DNA of 64,000 bases from NCBI GenBank assembly GCA_900317155.1, contig ONFO01000007.1, positions 1-64,000 of the forward strand, written 5' to 3'. Every line of letters starts with the position of its first letter. Position 1 is the stretch's first letter. Shown in pieces: positions 28,901-37,100 of the stretch. The translations under genes were made by a program, and so were the position numbers. The notes below the pieces were generated by a model that did no database searches, was not told the DNA's origin, and saw only the letters and a list, made by a program, of their open reading frames with translations. Source of the DNA: an uncultured Bacteroidales bacterium. Its GTDB lineage: Bacteria > Bacteroidota > Bacteroidia > Bacteroidales > F082.

Positions 28901-30228
28901 ACCTGCTCACGGAACATGGAAACGATGGTTGCACTCTTGTCCAGGTCAGTGTCGGTCTGGTTGAAACTGTCAAGCAAAGCGCATTGGCTCTTTGTGGTGA
29001 TGTCAATGTCGCGCAGATAGGTTTGGCTCAGGAAGCCTTCCAAGGTAGCCTCATAGCTCTCCATGAACTGGGCAATCAGCGTCTCGGAGTATTCGTTGGC
29101 ATTGTATTCCGCCCTGATATGTATTTCTTTGCCGACATAGAAGGACATCAGATAAAACGGCACTTCCTCGTTGTGCTTGCGGAGTTGTATGGCCTCCATG
29201 GGTTTACCCATCAGCTCGGTGTAATCAAACAAGAGCCCGTGCCACACAAAGATGGAGTTGCTTTGCAGGTTGAGGTCAGCCATCAGGTCGGTATAGGAAT
29301 AAATGTCGTGCTTGCGGCAGCCGTCCATCTGTTCTTGATTGGCTTTCATGAAGTCAAGCACGGTGGTGTCATCGGTGAACTTGGAGTAAACGGGCAGCGT
29401 CTTCACCGTCATGCCAACGGAATGTTGGAACTTCGGTTCGGTGCGGCCGTTATAAACCGTGTTGAACAGCGATTCCTGCTCGTTGTTGTATTTGGCCAAC
29501 AGGTAGGCATACGCCGCAGTGAAAAAGGCGCTCTTTTTGATGTTGTTGTCCTTGCAGAAGGCATCCACCCGATCCATGTCGATGTTGAGGATGCGGACCA
29601 AATGGGCGTCGGATTGTCCAGGAATCTCGCGGTCGGGGAGGAGTTGGGTGAACGTGTCGCCGCAGTCGAAATTCTGGGCGTACCATTGTTTGCCTTCTTC
29701 GAAGGCGGGCGTTTTGCGCAACTCGGCTTCGGCAAGGGCCAGTTCCTGCATCGACATCTCCTCGGGAGCGAGCGTGCCGCCGTTGTAGGCAGTCTCCACA
29801 TCGCGAATGATAATATTATAAGAGGTGCCGTCGCTGATGATATGGTGCATGTCGAAGAGCCAATAGATATGTTCCGCATCGCGCATCACTTTGGTATGAA
29901 ACAGCCTGCCGCCATAGAGCTTGTACGGCTCGATGAATTTCTTCTTCTCAGCCTCAAGGTCTGTGACTTGTTCAACAGAAAGACTGAACTCTTCGTTTTC
30001 CAAGTCAATTGCCTGGAAGGGTTCGCCGTCGTCGGTCACCCCAATCCGCGTGAAGAAAGTGGGGTGCGCCTTTATTGTCGTCTCGATGGCGCGACACAAG
30101 CGTTCGGCATCGAGGCTGCCGTCAAAGACAAAGAGGAACGGCAGGTTATAAAAAATCTCGTTTTCGTGGCTTACACATTCGGCATAGATGCCATATTGTG
30201 ATTTAGATAAAGGAGCTGTTTGTTTCAT
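22948..30228 (-). CDS. Two-module non-ribosomal peptide synthetase with terminal reductase
   Basis: 2426 residues, order C-A-T-C-A-T-R. Condensation motifs are HHIISDG (about residue 128) and HHLVIDG (about 1151). Adenylation P-loops are YTSGTTG (about 584) and YTSGSTG (about 1606). Carrier serines are in GLTS (about 964) and GGTS (about 1985). The reductase has GATGFLG (about 2067) and YSHSK as the Tyr-Lys pair. By hand alignment to GrsA, the first A domain pocket reads roughly DAMFLGLVC, close to leucine-type codes, and the second DAMFAGGIF, unassigned. The expected product is an acyl-dipeptide aldehyde, which can be a protease inhibitor or cyclise to a pyrazinone after oxidation (family knowledge). 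The N-termini of both NRPSs are nearly the same (MKQTAPLSKSQYG), pointing to duplication. Confidence 0.95.
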   Translation of the reverse strand: MKQTAPLSKSQYGIYAECVSHENEIFYNLPFLFVFDGSLDAERLCRAIETTIKAHPTFFTRIGVTDDGEPFQAIDLENEEFSLSVEQVTDLEAEKKKFIEPYKLYGGRLFHTKVMRDAEHIYWLFDMHHIISDGTSYNIIIRDVETAYNGGTLAPEEMSMQELALAEAELRKTPAFEEGKQWYAQNFDCGDTFTQLLPDREIPGQSDAHLVRILNIDMDRVDAFCKDNNIKKSAFFTAAYAYLLAKYNNEQESLFNTVYNGRTEPKFQHSVGMTVKTLPVYSKFTDDTTVLDFMKANQEQMDGCRKHDIYSYTDLMADLNLQSNSIFVWHGLLFDYTELMGKPMEAIQLRKHNEEVPFYLMSFYVGKEIHIRAEYNANEYSETLIAQFMESYEATLEGFLSQTYLRDIDITTKSQCALLDSFNQTDTDLDKSATIVSMFREQVAKTPDNIAVVYKDKRFTYRELDEISDRIAAYIHGKGLHEEDVVSVLIPRCEWMPIVSLGVLKAGCAYQPLDPTYPSERLNFMMQDASVKLLIADPELRGIVDQYTGDVLSINDIPQLPAPNTDLSACAPNPESLFIMLYTSGTTGTPKGCQLVHRNLVAFCEWYHRRFSLAPGCKVTAYASYGFDANMMETYPCLTSGATLYIIPEELRLDLLALNEYFEQEQITHGFMTTQVAYQFATSVENHCLRYLLTGGEKLAPLTPPTNYTLANLYGPTESTVCITSFDVTKPMKDIPIGAALDNTKLYIVDKAGHRLPVGAAGELWVAGPQVSRGYLNRPEKTAEVYISNPFDTSEKYAHIYRTGDIVRYLPDGNIQFVGRKDGQVKIRGFRIELKEVEGVILQFPGIKDATVQAFDEEGGGKFIAAYIVSDETIDIKALNDFILDQKPPYMVPAVTMQIDRIPLNQNQKVNKKALPKPEKKAAEAVVESNVPMNLLEQEIHGIIAKIINTEDFGVTTVLGYVGLTSIMAIKLAIQINKRFGVTLDSKSLAKTGTLQTIENEILAKMMSEGTGEETVKAETHADTNNIPLSYAQMGVYVDCIKQPEATVYNIPMAVRFPKDVDTTLLSKALETLVKTHPQLRAHFGSLGSDIIQIIDFEQPIEILQSRHSEAELNQYKRDFVKPFNLRQGPLYRMEIVTTEQWVYLMLDFHHLVIDGGSIDLFLTQLFELLNGHEIEPESFTYADFVAAEKAAESSEEYAAARDFFQERLGKVEGVTEVPSDLTNPKEQGVIETLSSQLDFEAIESFCRQHNITPAHLTLAATFYALSRFTNNEQLCITTISNGRSDLRISNTTGMFVNTLALSSTIGEQTVLEFLNETSKQFDETLRHENYPFAQIAADYDLSAEIMFAYQMGVIDEHKFKGQTLAIDNLESDTPKFRIAFYIMNDKAGKPSVCVEYDNGRYSHDLMQSLAQSICNAAKAFVRQPEMKLQQVSLLDAEQATILDSFNQTDVPYDDTQTIISLFRRQVEQTPDNMAVVYHDKHYTYKEVDAISERIASYLVKQGLGNEDVVSVLIPRSEWMAIASLGVLKAGCAYQPLDPSYPAERLNFMMKDANAKLLIADEELRPIVDEYQGEVLLTKDIYTLPAAEPIKADITPSSLFIMLYTSGSTGTPKGCQLEHGNLVAFCHWYQSHYGLTANDKVAAYASYGFDACMMDMYPALTCGACVYIIGEDIRLNLPDLNDYFNSNGITHSFITTQVGYQFATNVENHSLRCFAVGGEKLSALNPPTNYKMYNGYGPTECTIFTTNYWVKDYELDIPIGKPLDNLRLYIVDKQFNRLPIGAMGELWVTGPQVSRGYLNRPEKTAETYIKNPFSDDPKHSRVYRTGDIVRYLPDGNIQFVGRKDGQVKIRGFRIELKEVEAVIRQFPGIKDATVQAFDYENGGKFIAAYIVSDQKVDIKELNAFIGQQKPPYMIPAATMQIDSIPLNQNQKVNRKALPAPVIQAADHEYVEPVNDVEKLFCKIYSDILSMVKIGATDNFFELGGTSLMVTRVIIEADKAGHHIAYGDVFANPTPRMLANFLTGDTVDEDEEARKYNYGPIQKVLEANTLDAFRSGERQPIGNVLLTGATGFLGIHVLKELIDREDVPTIWCMVRAENEEKAERRLKGMLYYYFSNNYNELFGSRLRIINGDVTQDIKVDGKVDTVFNCAAVVKHFSKGTEIEDVNVGGAAHCVRFCLLNNARLIHISTYSTAGMSINGMPPEDTVYTEQKLYFGQNLGNQYSHSKFISERVVLDAVALHKLNAKVMRVGNLAPRSTDGEFQINFQTNSAMGRIRVYQMMGCYPYEMTDSPMEFSPINEVAKAIVLLSETPQSCCLFHPFNNHYVHFGDVLAELSQVGQAPRQVETETFNEAMEEAKQDPEKAKRLSSLIAYQDMAHGQKAVMIPTDNQYTTQVLYRLGFRWSSTSWDYVDQMLKAIAGFGYFDEIK

Positions 30229-30236
30229 AATTATTA

Positions 30237-31574
30237 TTATTTCTTATCTTTCCAAATGGTATTAAACAATGTGGGTTTGACTGATAGCATGAGCCAGCCC
30301 CAATGCAAATTCCGCTGTTCGGTAACTTCTTGGATTTGCTGGAGTATGACCATGGTCTCTGTGCCATGCATGTAAGTATAGCCAGCCGACACCGAAACGG
30401 CCTTGCTAAAGGCGTATGAAGCCGAAAAATCAACTTCATGACCTAAAGTCTTGCTGTCCAAATAGTCGAGGTCGGTCGCGATGGCATAGTAATGGTATGC
30501 CAAATTAAGACTCAGGTCATCAACAGGACTTACATTGCCACCGATATAGAGGTTTTGGAGACCAGGGGTGAAGCCATGGTAATAGTTTTTCATATAGAAG
30601 AAGTCCATTGCACCGTAAAACTCGTGGTGCGAGCCGAAAATGGCATTGAAACCTCTGATTTTGTCGTGTTGAACCATACCTAAATGTCCTTCAGCCGGCA
30701 CGGAAAAAAACTTGTCGCCGCTCAAATAGTCGTATCCAGTAAAAACACTGAATTTCTCGTTTGGTTTCACGGTGGCTTTCACACTACCCATGAAAGCATC
30801 GATGGGCAAACCATGTTCTTGTTTACCCATCTGGTAGTAGAACTCGCCTTCCAACGACCAATATTTGGGACGGAGAGCCATATAAGTGCCCACCAACTGT
30901 TGGAAGTAGGTGACATCGGTTTCCTCTTGCTTGGCGCTTTGCATCCCAATGTTCATGCCCACCAACGAAACACCAAAGACTTTCTTGGGTGTATCATAGT
31001 GATACCAAAGGGTTTGCATAGACTTATAAGGTTGCAAGCCACCCGAATAATACTGGTTTCCGCTTTCCATGTTATCTGCGTCTTGGTTGTAGGCCGCCAT
31101 CAGATGTACCTTGTGGCTTTCGCCATCATAACCCAATTTCAACACATCGTGGGTGGGTGCAGTCATCGTCCAGTCGTCGTTGCCGATGATACGCTCGTTG
31201 TCATAGTCCAATTCCTGACGGCCAATCTTCATGAACAAGCCGTTTTTCGACTGTAGGTTGGCCCAGCCTTCGTAAAGGTTGATGTTGGCGCCACCCTGTC
31301 CCCAAATGCCTGCGAACTGGGGCGACATCTTCACCTCCAACCACGAGCGTTTGTAGTCTGCCGTGATGCGATATTTGCCCAAAACGAATTGTGTCCTGCG
31401 ATATTTGTCGAGGCTGTCGGCCTTGAAGCCGCCTGCACGCAACTCGCCACGGGTCACCAATTGGGCATCCAAACTGAATTGATTGTCGGCTTCCTGTGCT
31501 TTCAATCCAAAAGAAAACAGCAAAGCCATAACCATGCAAAACCACTTTGCAGGTTGGTTGAAATAGTATCTCAT
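30237..31574 (-). CDS. Outer-membrane beta-barrel protein, alginate-export/porin-like
   Basis: 445 residues. A signal peptide (about 1-26, ending FGLKA before QEADN) is followed by many amphipathic strands with aromatic girdles (for example YHYYAIATDLDYLDSKTLGHEVDFSASYAF). The early segment (DAQLVTRGELRAGG and later IGRQELDYDNERIIGNDDWTM) is typical of alginate-export-type barrels of Bacteroidetes. It lies 8 bp before the two-module NRPS and 16 bp after the STAS gene, so it is part of the NRPS operon. The likely role is an outer-membrane pore for uptake or for release of the peptide; which one is not determined by sequence. Confidence 0.82.
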   Translation of the reverse strand: MRYYFNQPAKWFCMVMALLFSFGLKAQEADNQFSLDAQLVTRGELRAGGFKADSLDKYRRTQFVLGKYRITADYKRSWLEVKMSPQFAGIWGQGGANINLYEGWANLQSKNGLFMKIGRQELDYDNERIIGNDDWTMTAPTHDVLKLGYDGESHKVHLMAAYNQDADNMESGNQYYSGGLQPYKSMQTLWYHYDTPKKVFGVSLVGMNIGMQSAKQEETDVTYFQQLVGTYMALRPKYWSLEGEFYYQMGKQEHGLPIDAFMGSVKATVKPNEKFSVFTGYDYLSGDKFFSVPAEGHLGMVQHDKIRGFNAIFGSHHEFYGAMDFFYMKNYYHGFTPGLQNLYIGGNVSPVDDLSLNLAYHYYAIATDLDYLDSKTLGHEVDFSASYAFSKAVSVSAGYTYMHGTETMVILQQIQEVTEQRNLHWGWLMLSVKPTLFNTIWKDKK

Positions 31575-31590
31575 AAGATGTTGATTTTAT

Positions 31591-31893
31591 TTATTCTATG
31601 TCGAATAGGTCGATAAAGCCCGTCATTTTGAAAACTTCCTTGATTTCGTCGTTCAGGTTCTTCAAAACCACCTTGTTGCCTTTGGCTTTGGCGCTTTTCA
31701 GCAAGGCCAAGAGGATGCGCAAGCCGCTGGATGCAATGTAATCCAAATGAGTGCAGTCAATAGTGATGTCTTTGCCATTCAATTCATGGAGGGGCTGCAT
31801 GGCTTGTTCGACTTCAAGAGCATGGGCGGTATCAAGTTCGCCTTCGAGAGAAACGATGTATTTCCCGTCTTTTTCTGTGATGTTGGTGTTCAT
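31591..31893 (-). CDS. STAS-domain anti-sigma factor antagonist
   Basis: 100 residues, a single STAS domain of the SpoIIAA/RsbV type. The phosphorylatable serine is in LDYIASSGLRILL (about residues 49-61), matching the DSSGL motif of the family. Such proteins are switched by a serine kinase (RsbW type) and a SpoIIE-type phosphatase, and control sigma factors or other partners. It is the first gene of the NRPS operon, 16 bp before the porin, which is unusual. Possible partners in this window are the phosphatase-kinase fusion at 42944-45142 and the HydS-linked phosphatase at 62590-63750. No sigma factor gene was seen here. Confidence 0.9.
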   Translation of the reverse strand: MNTNITEKDGKYIVSLEGELDTAHALEVEQAMQPLHELNGKDITIDCTHLDYIASSGLRILLALLKSAKAKGNKVVLKNLNDEIKEVFKMTGFIDLFDIE

Positions 31894-31919
31894 TTGTAAT
31901 GATTTTTAATATAATGCTG

Positions 31920-31927
31920 CAAAAGTA
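31920..31927 (-). promoter_or_regulatory. -7 box TACTTTTG of the STAS-porin-NRPS operon
   Basis: On the - strand TACTTTTG matches the Bacteroidetes TAnnTTTG element, 26 bp before the STAS start codon. No clean -33 TTTG is visible. An identical box lies upstream of the surface-protein gene at 41002-41009. Confidence 0.6.
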
Positions 31928-31958
31928 TAAAAAATCTTTTGTTCGATACCTAAAACAG

Positions 31959-31987
31959 AAAAATCCGCCAAATTTTGACGGATTTTT
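31959..31987 (-). terminator. Terminator hairpin
   Basis: AAAAATCCG and CGGATTTTT flank an 11-base loop. It lies 29 bp downstream of the - strand stop at 32017, so it probably ended the degraded secreted-protein gene. It also shields the STAS promoter from read-through. Confidence 0.75.
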
Positions 31988-32016
31988 GAGTTGTTGTAAG
32001 GTGGAATTCAAACAGC

Positions 32017-32292
32017 CTATTCAATCACCATCTTCTGCGTCCTCACGTCATCTGGCCCTGAGCCCTCGGTCTCTAAGCCAGTCGAAGTGTCGCCAGTGTC
32101 GTTGGTGCTGAACACCAACTTGAAGCGGCTCTCGTAGTCCGTCGTCTTGGCGGTGAAGGTGTAGGAGGTCGTTGAGCCTGTGGTTCCTGAGGCCACTCGA
32201 AGGGTCGAAACGCCGTCATTTACAGTCGGCCCTTCGACAAGCTCAGGGACCTTAACGGCCAGCTCCAAGACCTGCCCGTCAGCGTAGCTCAA
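32017..32292 (-). pseudogene. Truncated C-terminal tail of a secreted Bacteroidales protein, mixed with REP sequence
   Basis: The - strand frame contains SYTFTAKTTDYESRFKLVF and ends DDVRTQKMVIE. These are the typical beginning and end of the C-terminal sorting or adhesion tail of large secreted Bacteroidales proteins. The middle of that tail is missing and is replaced by residues encoded by a REP element. The N-terminal part includes VPELVEGPT, which is the usual translation of another REP copy. The rest of the parent gene is absent, so this is a remnant, not a working gene. Confidence 0.65.
32056..32252. repeat. Cluster of REP-like elements
   Basis: At least three copies of a CTTCGACAAGCTCAGGG-like palindromic unit are present. 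They lie near 32066-32090 (degenerate), 32168-32211, and 32228-32251 (clean). The last two are in opposite orientation and can pair into a stem-loop. The word is a common intergenic repeat in Bacteroidetes genomes (from memory). They are embedded in the two broken gene tails. Confidence 0.75.
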
Positions 32293-32460
32293 CTCACCAG
32301 GCTGGTGGAACTGAATGTGGCGAAAAACAGCGGTACCCTCGTCATCCCTGACATGAGCGAATGCAGCAGGTTGGAAAGGATTTACGTTGACGAATTCACC
32401 ATGATGGATTCATCCTACAATCCATGTGGCAACCGAGTGGAGATTATCGTGGTGAGATAA
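32191..32460 (+). pseudogene. Truncated C-terminal fragment of a leucine-rich-repeat protein
   Basis: The + strand frame is open from 32191 to the stop at 32458-32460. It reads LNGQLQDLPVSVAQLTRLV, then ELNVAKNSGTLVIPDMSE and CSRLERIYVDEF, ending EIIVVR. The leucine spacing is that of a leucine-rich repeat protein. The frame starts inside a REP element with no start codon or signal peptide, so only the end of the gene survives. It overlaps the - strand fragment head-on. Confidence 0.55.
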
Positions 32461-32493
32461 TCAAAGGACATCCTCTCTTATCTCATTGATAAA

Positions 32494-32529
32494 AAACCGC
32501 TGCAAGGTTTGAAACCTTGCAGCAGTTTT
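32494..32529. terminator. Strong hairpin terminator
   Basis: AAACCGCTGCAAGGTTT pairs with AAACCTTGCAGCAGTTTT with almost no loop. T-runs follow in both directions. It lies 111 bp past the stop of the - strand surface-protein gene and 34 bp past the + strand LRR fragment. Confidence 0.85.
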
Positions 32530-32639
32530 AATATATTGGCGCGTGCTGATTATGGAATCACCCTCTTTTTTCATTATCCCCCATGACTGCGTCACGGGGT
32601 GAATTCGGGTCGCTTGGGTTTATTCCGCGTGTGATCCTT

Positions 32640-34151
32640 TTACTGGGCATCCTGCACAGGGCGGACCGAGTACCCCATGCTCCGATTGCTGTAGGCCTGG
32701 GTGTCGAGCTCGCTAATGAAGTCACTATGGAACCACACGTCGTAAGCGGCGGTGTTATTCCTGTGCGTGGACGACCAGTAGCGGCCCAAGTTGCCCACAT
32801 TGTTGACAAACGTGCCGAAGCTGCGTTGGCCCGCTGCGGGCAGGAACACTGCACCGGCGGCCTCCATCGCGGCCCACTCGGTGGTGGTGTAACTGTTGGT
32901 CCAATCGCTGTTACCAGGGGTAAACGAGCACCCGTCGGGCAACGTCCAGTTGTCGGGCAGGATGATCATACCGTTGACCCCGTTGACACTGCCATGCCCA
33001 TACTTGGAGGTAGCGCCATCGCGCCCGCTGAAGAGGTATGCCCACTCGTCATGGGTCAGTGTGCGCCACTGGTTGGCGGCGTTGCCGCCGTTGCTGATGG
33101 GATTGTACCATGCCCAGTCGGCATTGGCGCAGGTACCAGTCAGGTCGTTGTTGCCGTCGCCACCCGGATAGAAATCGTCGGCCATGTAGCTGGTGCTGTA
33201 GGGCATGTAAGCGTTGGCACCGCTGTTCCACCCGCTGGTGCCCCAGCCGAAGAAGTCTATCCAATCCGTGTAGTTTTCCGTATATAGGGAGGTAACATCT
33301 GCATAATTACCCACCGCTGAATGATAAAGGTTCAAGTCTTCGGGAGTGACGAGCAAGTCATACTGGTTGGGGGCGAAACGCCAAGTGGCAGTGCTGGGCT
33401 GGTACTGCAGGTTGCCTTGCGAGAAGTAGACCTGCTTGTCAGCACTCACCGAGAACAGGCCGTCGATGGCGCCGATGGGGGCGCTTGATGCCGGAGCACT
33501 CACCTTGCTGAAAACCACCCTGTCATCGCCACTCTCGCCTTTCACAAACACGGCCGTGCAGGCCGGGATGGTGCCGCCCACAATAGCTTCGGGGTTGATG
33601 GTCGCGCCGTCGGCATTCAGCATATAGTATGGCTTGTTGATAGTGGCCTCGCAGGGGAACGGGTTGCCCACCAAGTTCCAGCACTTGTGGTCGTCGGCGG
33701 CGTCATACTCCAAATCCACTGCTACTGAATCGGTGTCGGTGATGAACGGGCCCGTGAAGACCAAGGTCTTCGTGTTTTTGCGGGCGTAGAGGTAGCCGTG
33801 GCCGTTGACGAGGTTGAAGCTGTCGGTCTTGTAGTTCACCCACTCGCTGCCTTCGTTTGAGGGGTCGAAGCGGTAGAGGTCGTAGTCGGCGGCATCGTCG
33901 CCGGTGAGAATCATGCCGTTGATGGTGGCGGGGTCGGTATTGTCGACATTAGGCGAGGCGATGAGGCAGTAGCCGCCGTCGCTGTCGCCATAACCAGCGA
34001 CAGACTTATAAACGAAGTCTGCGCTGTAAGGATACAGCGTCTTCCCGTCGATGGCGTAGGCTCCGTCCACTTGGGTGATGGTGCCGCTTGTTCGCATGGA
34101 TGAAGTCGGTGGGGTTGGTCCAGCCGAGGGTGATGGTGCCGCCGTATGCAT
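32640..34151 (-). pseudogene. C-terminal part of the broken surface protein (FISUMP-like domain)
   Basis: This frame continues the protein encoded from 40719 but is cut off from it by a 74-bp deletion at 34088/34089. True sequence begins at SGTITQVDGAYAIDGKTLYPY; the first 20 or so residues are out-of-frame translation. A beta-rich linker follows (YCLIASPNVDN, CWNLVGNPFPCEATINKPYYML). Then comes a FISUMP/SUMF-like domain from about VYFSQGNLQYQPSTATWRF to GYSVRPVQDAQ, with DWIDFFGWGTSGWN, QWRTLTHDEWAYLFSGRD and RYWSSTHRNNTAAYDV, which is typical of large Bacteroidales and Fibrobacter secreted proteins. Function is unknown, probably cell-surface. Without the deletion it would be the end of a protein of about 2700 residues. 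Confidence 0.85.
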
Positions 34152-37100
34152 AGATGCCGTAGTTGCCTCCGTTGGCCGTCACTTGGCCACCACTGATGTA
34201 GAGACTGCCAGCACTGGCATAGAGGCCGTAGTCGCCTCCGTTGGCCGTCACTTGGCCACCACTGATGTAGAGACTGCCAGCACTGGCATAGAGGCCGTAG
34301 TCGCCTCCGTTGGCCGTCACTTGGCCGCTGATGATGCGGAGGTCGCCGCCACCGGCAAAGATACTATTGTGCGAAGTGGCCGTGGCCGTCACTTGGCCAC
34401 CGCTGATGTAGATAGTGCCGCCATTGGAATATCTGCTTGAAAAAATAACATAGTCATTACCTGTGGCCGACACCGTGCTGCCAATGATGTTGATGTTGCC
34501 GCCATAGGCATAGATGCAATAGTTCGAAGTGGCTGTGGCCGTCACATCGCTGTTGTAGATGGTGATGTAGCCGCCTGTGGAATACCTATCTGCGTAAATC
34601 ACATTGGCATTTCCAGTGGCCGATACCGTGCTGCCATTGATGTAGATGTCGCCGTTACCGGTAAAGATGCAATAGTCTGAAGTGGCCGTGGCCGTCACAT
34701 CGCTGTTGTTGATGGTGATGCTGCCGCCACTGGCAAAGATGCAATAGTCCGAAGTGGCCGTGGCCGTCACATCGCTGTTGTTGATGGTGATGCTGCCGCC
34801 ATTATATTGCATGTATGCGTAAATAACATGGTCGTTTCCCGTGGCCGACACTTGGCCGCCATCGATGTTGATGTTGCCGCCCTGTGCATAGATGGCATTA
34901 CTGCCAGGGACGTTGACCGTGACCGTGGCATCCTTGAGGTTGATGCTGCCTTTTGAGGAATTATAAGCCAATGCCCAGATGCCATAACTGGATGCGGTAA
35001 CCGAAACCCTTGCGTTGCTGCAGTTGAAGTCGCCGTTGTAAGCCCAAATGCCATATTGCGAGGCATATACATTGAGTTGGCCGTTGTTTTCTCCCGTACT
35101 CTGGCCATAGATATCGATGGAGAAATTGTTTGGGCCAGCATCACCGAAGCCATTGCCGCTGACGGGGGTTTCCGCCGTACCAATGTTCATTACGGCGTTG
35201 TCCTTCAGGATGAGATGCACATCGCCGCTGGGGATGAGGGTCTGATTGTAGTTGAGCGTGCCGTCGGCCACATACCAGCCTACCGCGAGTGTGGTTTCCG
35301 TGCCGTCAAGCACAGTGTATTCGGTACACAACTGCCGTTGGCCGTTCTCGTCGAGGTAGGGAACGCTGCCCTCGATGTAAGGAAGGAGCTTCTTCCCGTC
35401 GACGGGGTATGTATAGGTTGTTCCGTCTCGCTCGATGATGCCGCTGTAGGTGTTGCCTTCCTCGTCGATGAAGGCCTGGCCGTCGGCAACCTGTACGACT
35501 GCATTGCTATTGCTCAATGAGTAGCCGCTGGCGTCGATATAGTCGTCGGCGTTCTTCCAGCCGAGGATGATGCTGCCGTCAGAATTGGCGTTGATGCCAG
35601 TTAAGCGTTGTTTGCTCTTGGCTGTGCACTTACCGCCGAGGATGTTGACGTTGCCTCCGCCACTGATGCCGTAGTAGGAGTCGCCGATGGTGCTGAGCGT
35701 GCCGTCGCGGAGAGTGACATCACCTCCAGTGAAGATGCCGTGGATGCCAGCGCTGATGGTGACATTGCCGCCGTTCTGCTCGTAGTCGTCATCGACGGAG
35801 ATGCCATACTCCTCGCAATAAATATAAAGGTGTCCGCTGCCGGCACTCTGGCCATAGATGTGGAGTGAGCCATTTTCGCCGATGCCATATTCGCCGCTAA
35901 TGGGCTGCTGCTCTGTGCCAACATTCATCACGGCACCGTCCTTCAGGATGAGATGCACGTCGCCGTAGAGGGTGATGGTCTGGCTGTAGTTGCGCGTGCC
36001 GTCGGCCACATACCATGTTTCTTGGCCTGCTGTGCCGAGCGAGGTTTCCGTACCTTCAAGCAGGGTGTAGTTGCCCTGTAAGCACAACTGCCGCTCGCCG
36101 TTCTCGTCGATGTAGGGCACGCTGCCCTCAATGTAGGGATACAGTGTCTTCCCGTTGATGGCGTAGGTTCCGTTCACTCTGGCGACGGTGCCGCTGTAGA
36201 GGTTGCCGTCCTCGTCAATGAAGGCCTGGCTGAGGGTGATGTTGGAGTTGGAGTAGTCAATGTAATAACTGTCCGCATGGATGAAGTCGGTGGGATTGGT
36301 CCAGCCGAGGGCGAGGTTGCTACCGTATGAATAGATGCCGTAGTTGCCTCCGTTGGCCGTTACTTGGCCGCCGCTGATGTTGAGGCCGCCACTTGAGGCA
36401 AGGATGCCGTAGGTGCTTCCGCTGGCCGTCACTTGGCCACCGCTGATGTTGAGGCTGCCACCACTGGCAAAGATGCCGTAGTTGCCTCCGTTAGCCGTCA
36501 CTTGGCTGCCGCTGATGGTGAGGTTGCCGCCATCATAGTATTGCTTGTATGCGTAAATAACATAGTTTTTTCCCGTGGCCGACACCTTGCCGCCATCGAT
36601 GTTGATGTTGCCGCCCTGTGCATAGATAGCATGGTCATTAGTGGAGTTGACTGTGACCGTGGCATCCTTGAGTTTGATGTTGCCTTTTGAGGAATAATTA
36701 TAAGCCAATGCCCAGATGCCATAACTGGATGCGGTAACCGAAACCCTTGCGCTGCTGCAGTTGAAGTCGCCGTCGTAAGCCCAGATGCCATTTTGCGAGG
36801 CATATACATTGAGTTGGCCGTTGTTTTCTCCCGTGCTTTGGCCATAGATATTGATGGAGAAACCGTATTGGCCAGCCTCACCGAAGCCATTGCCGCTGAC
36901 GGGTGTTTCCGCCGTGCCAATGTTCATCACGGCGTTGTCCTTCAGGATGAGATGCACGTCGCCGCTGACGGTGAGGGTCTGATTGTAGTTGAGCGTACCA
37001 TCGACCACATACCAGCCTGCCGCGAGAGGGAAGGTTTCCGAGCCGTCAAGCACGGTGAAATCAATGCATCGCTGTGTGTCGCCATTCATGTCAAGGTAAC

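Noticed and set aside
28984-30201. 405-residue open frame on + over the NRPS start
   Set aside because: Antisense shadow of the condensation and adenylation domains of the two-module NRPS.
34150-34345. CRISPR array
   Set aside because: The repeats are back-to-back coding units without unique spacers and encode beta-helix rungs; no cas gene is near.
34006-37030. Diversity-generating retroelement target
   Set aside because: The repeats differ by whole-unit changes, not adenine-specific substitutions, and no reverse transcriptase is in the window.
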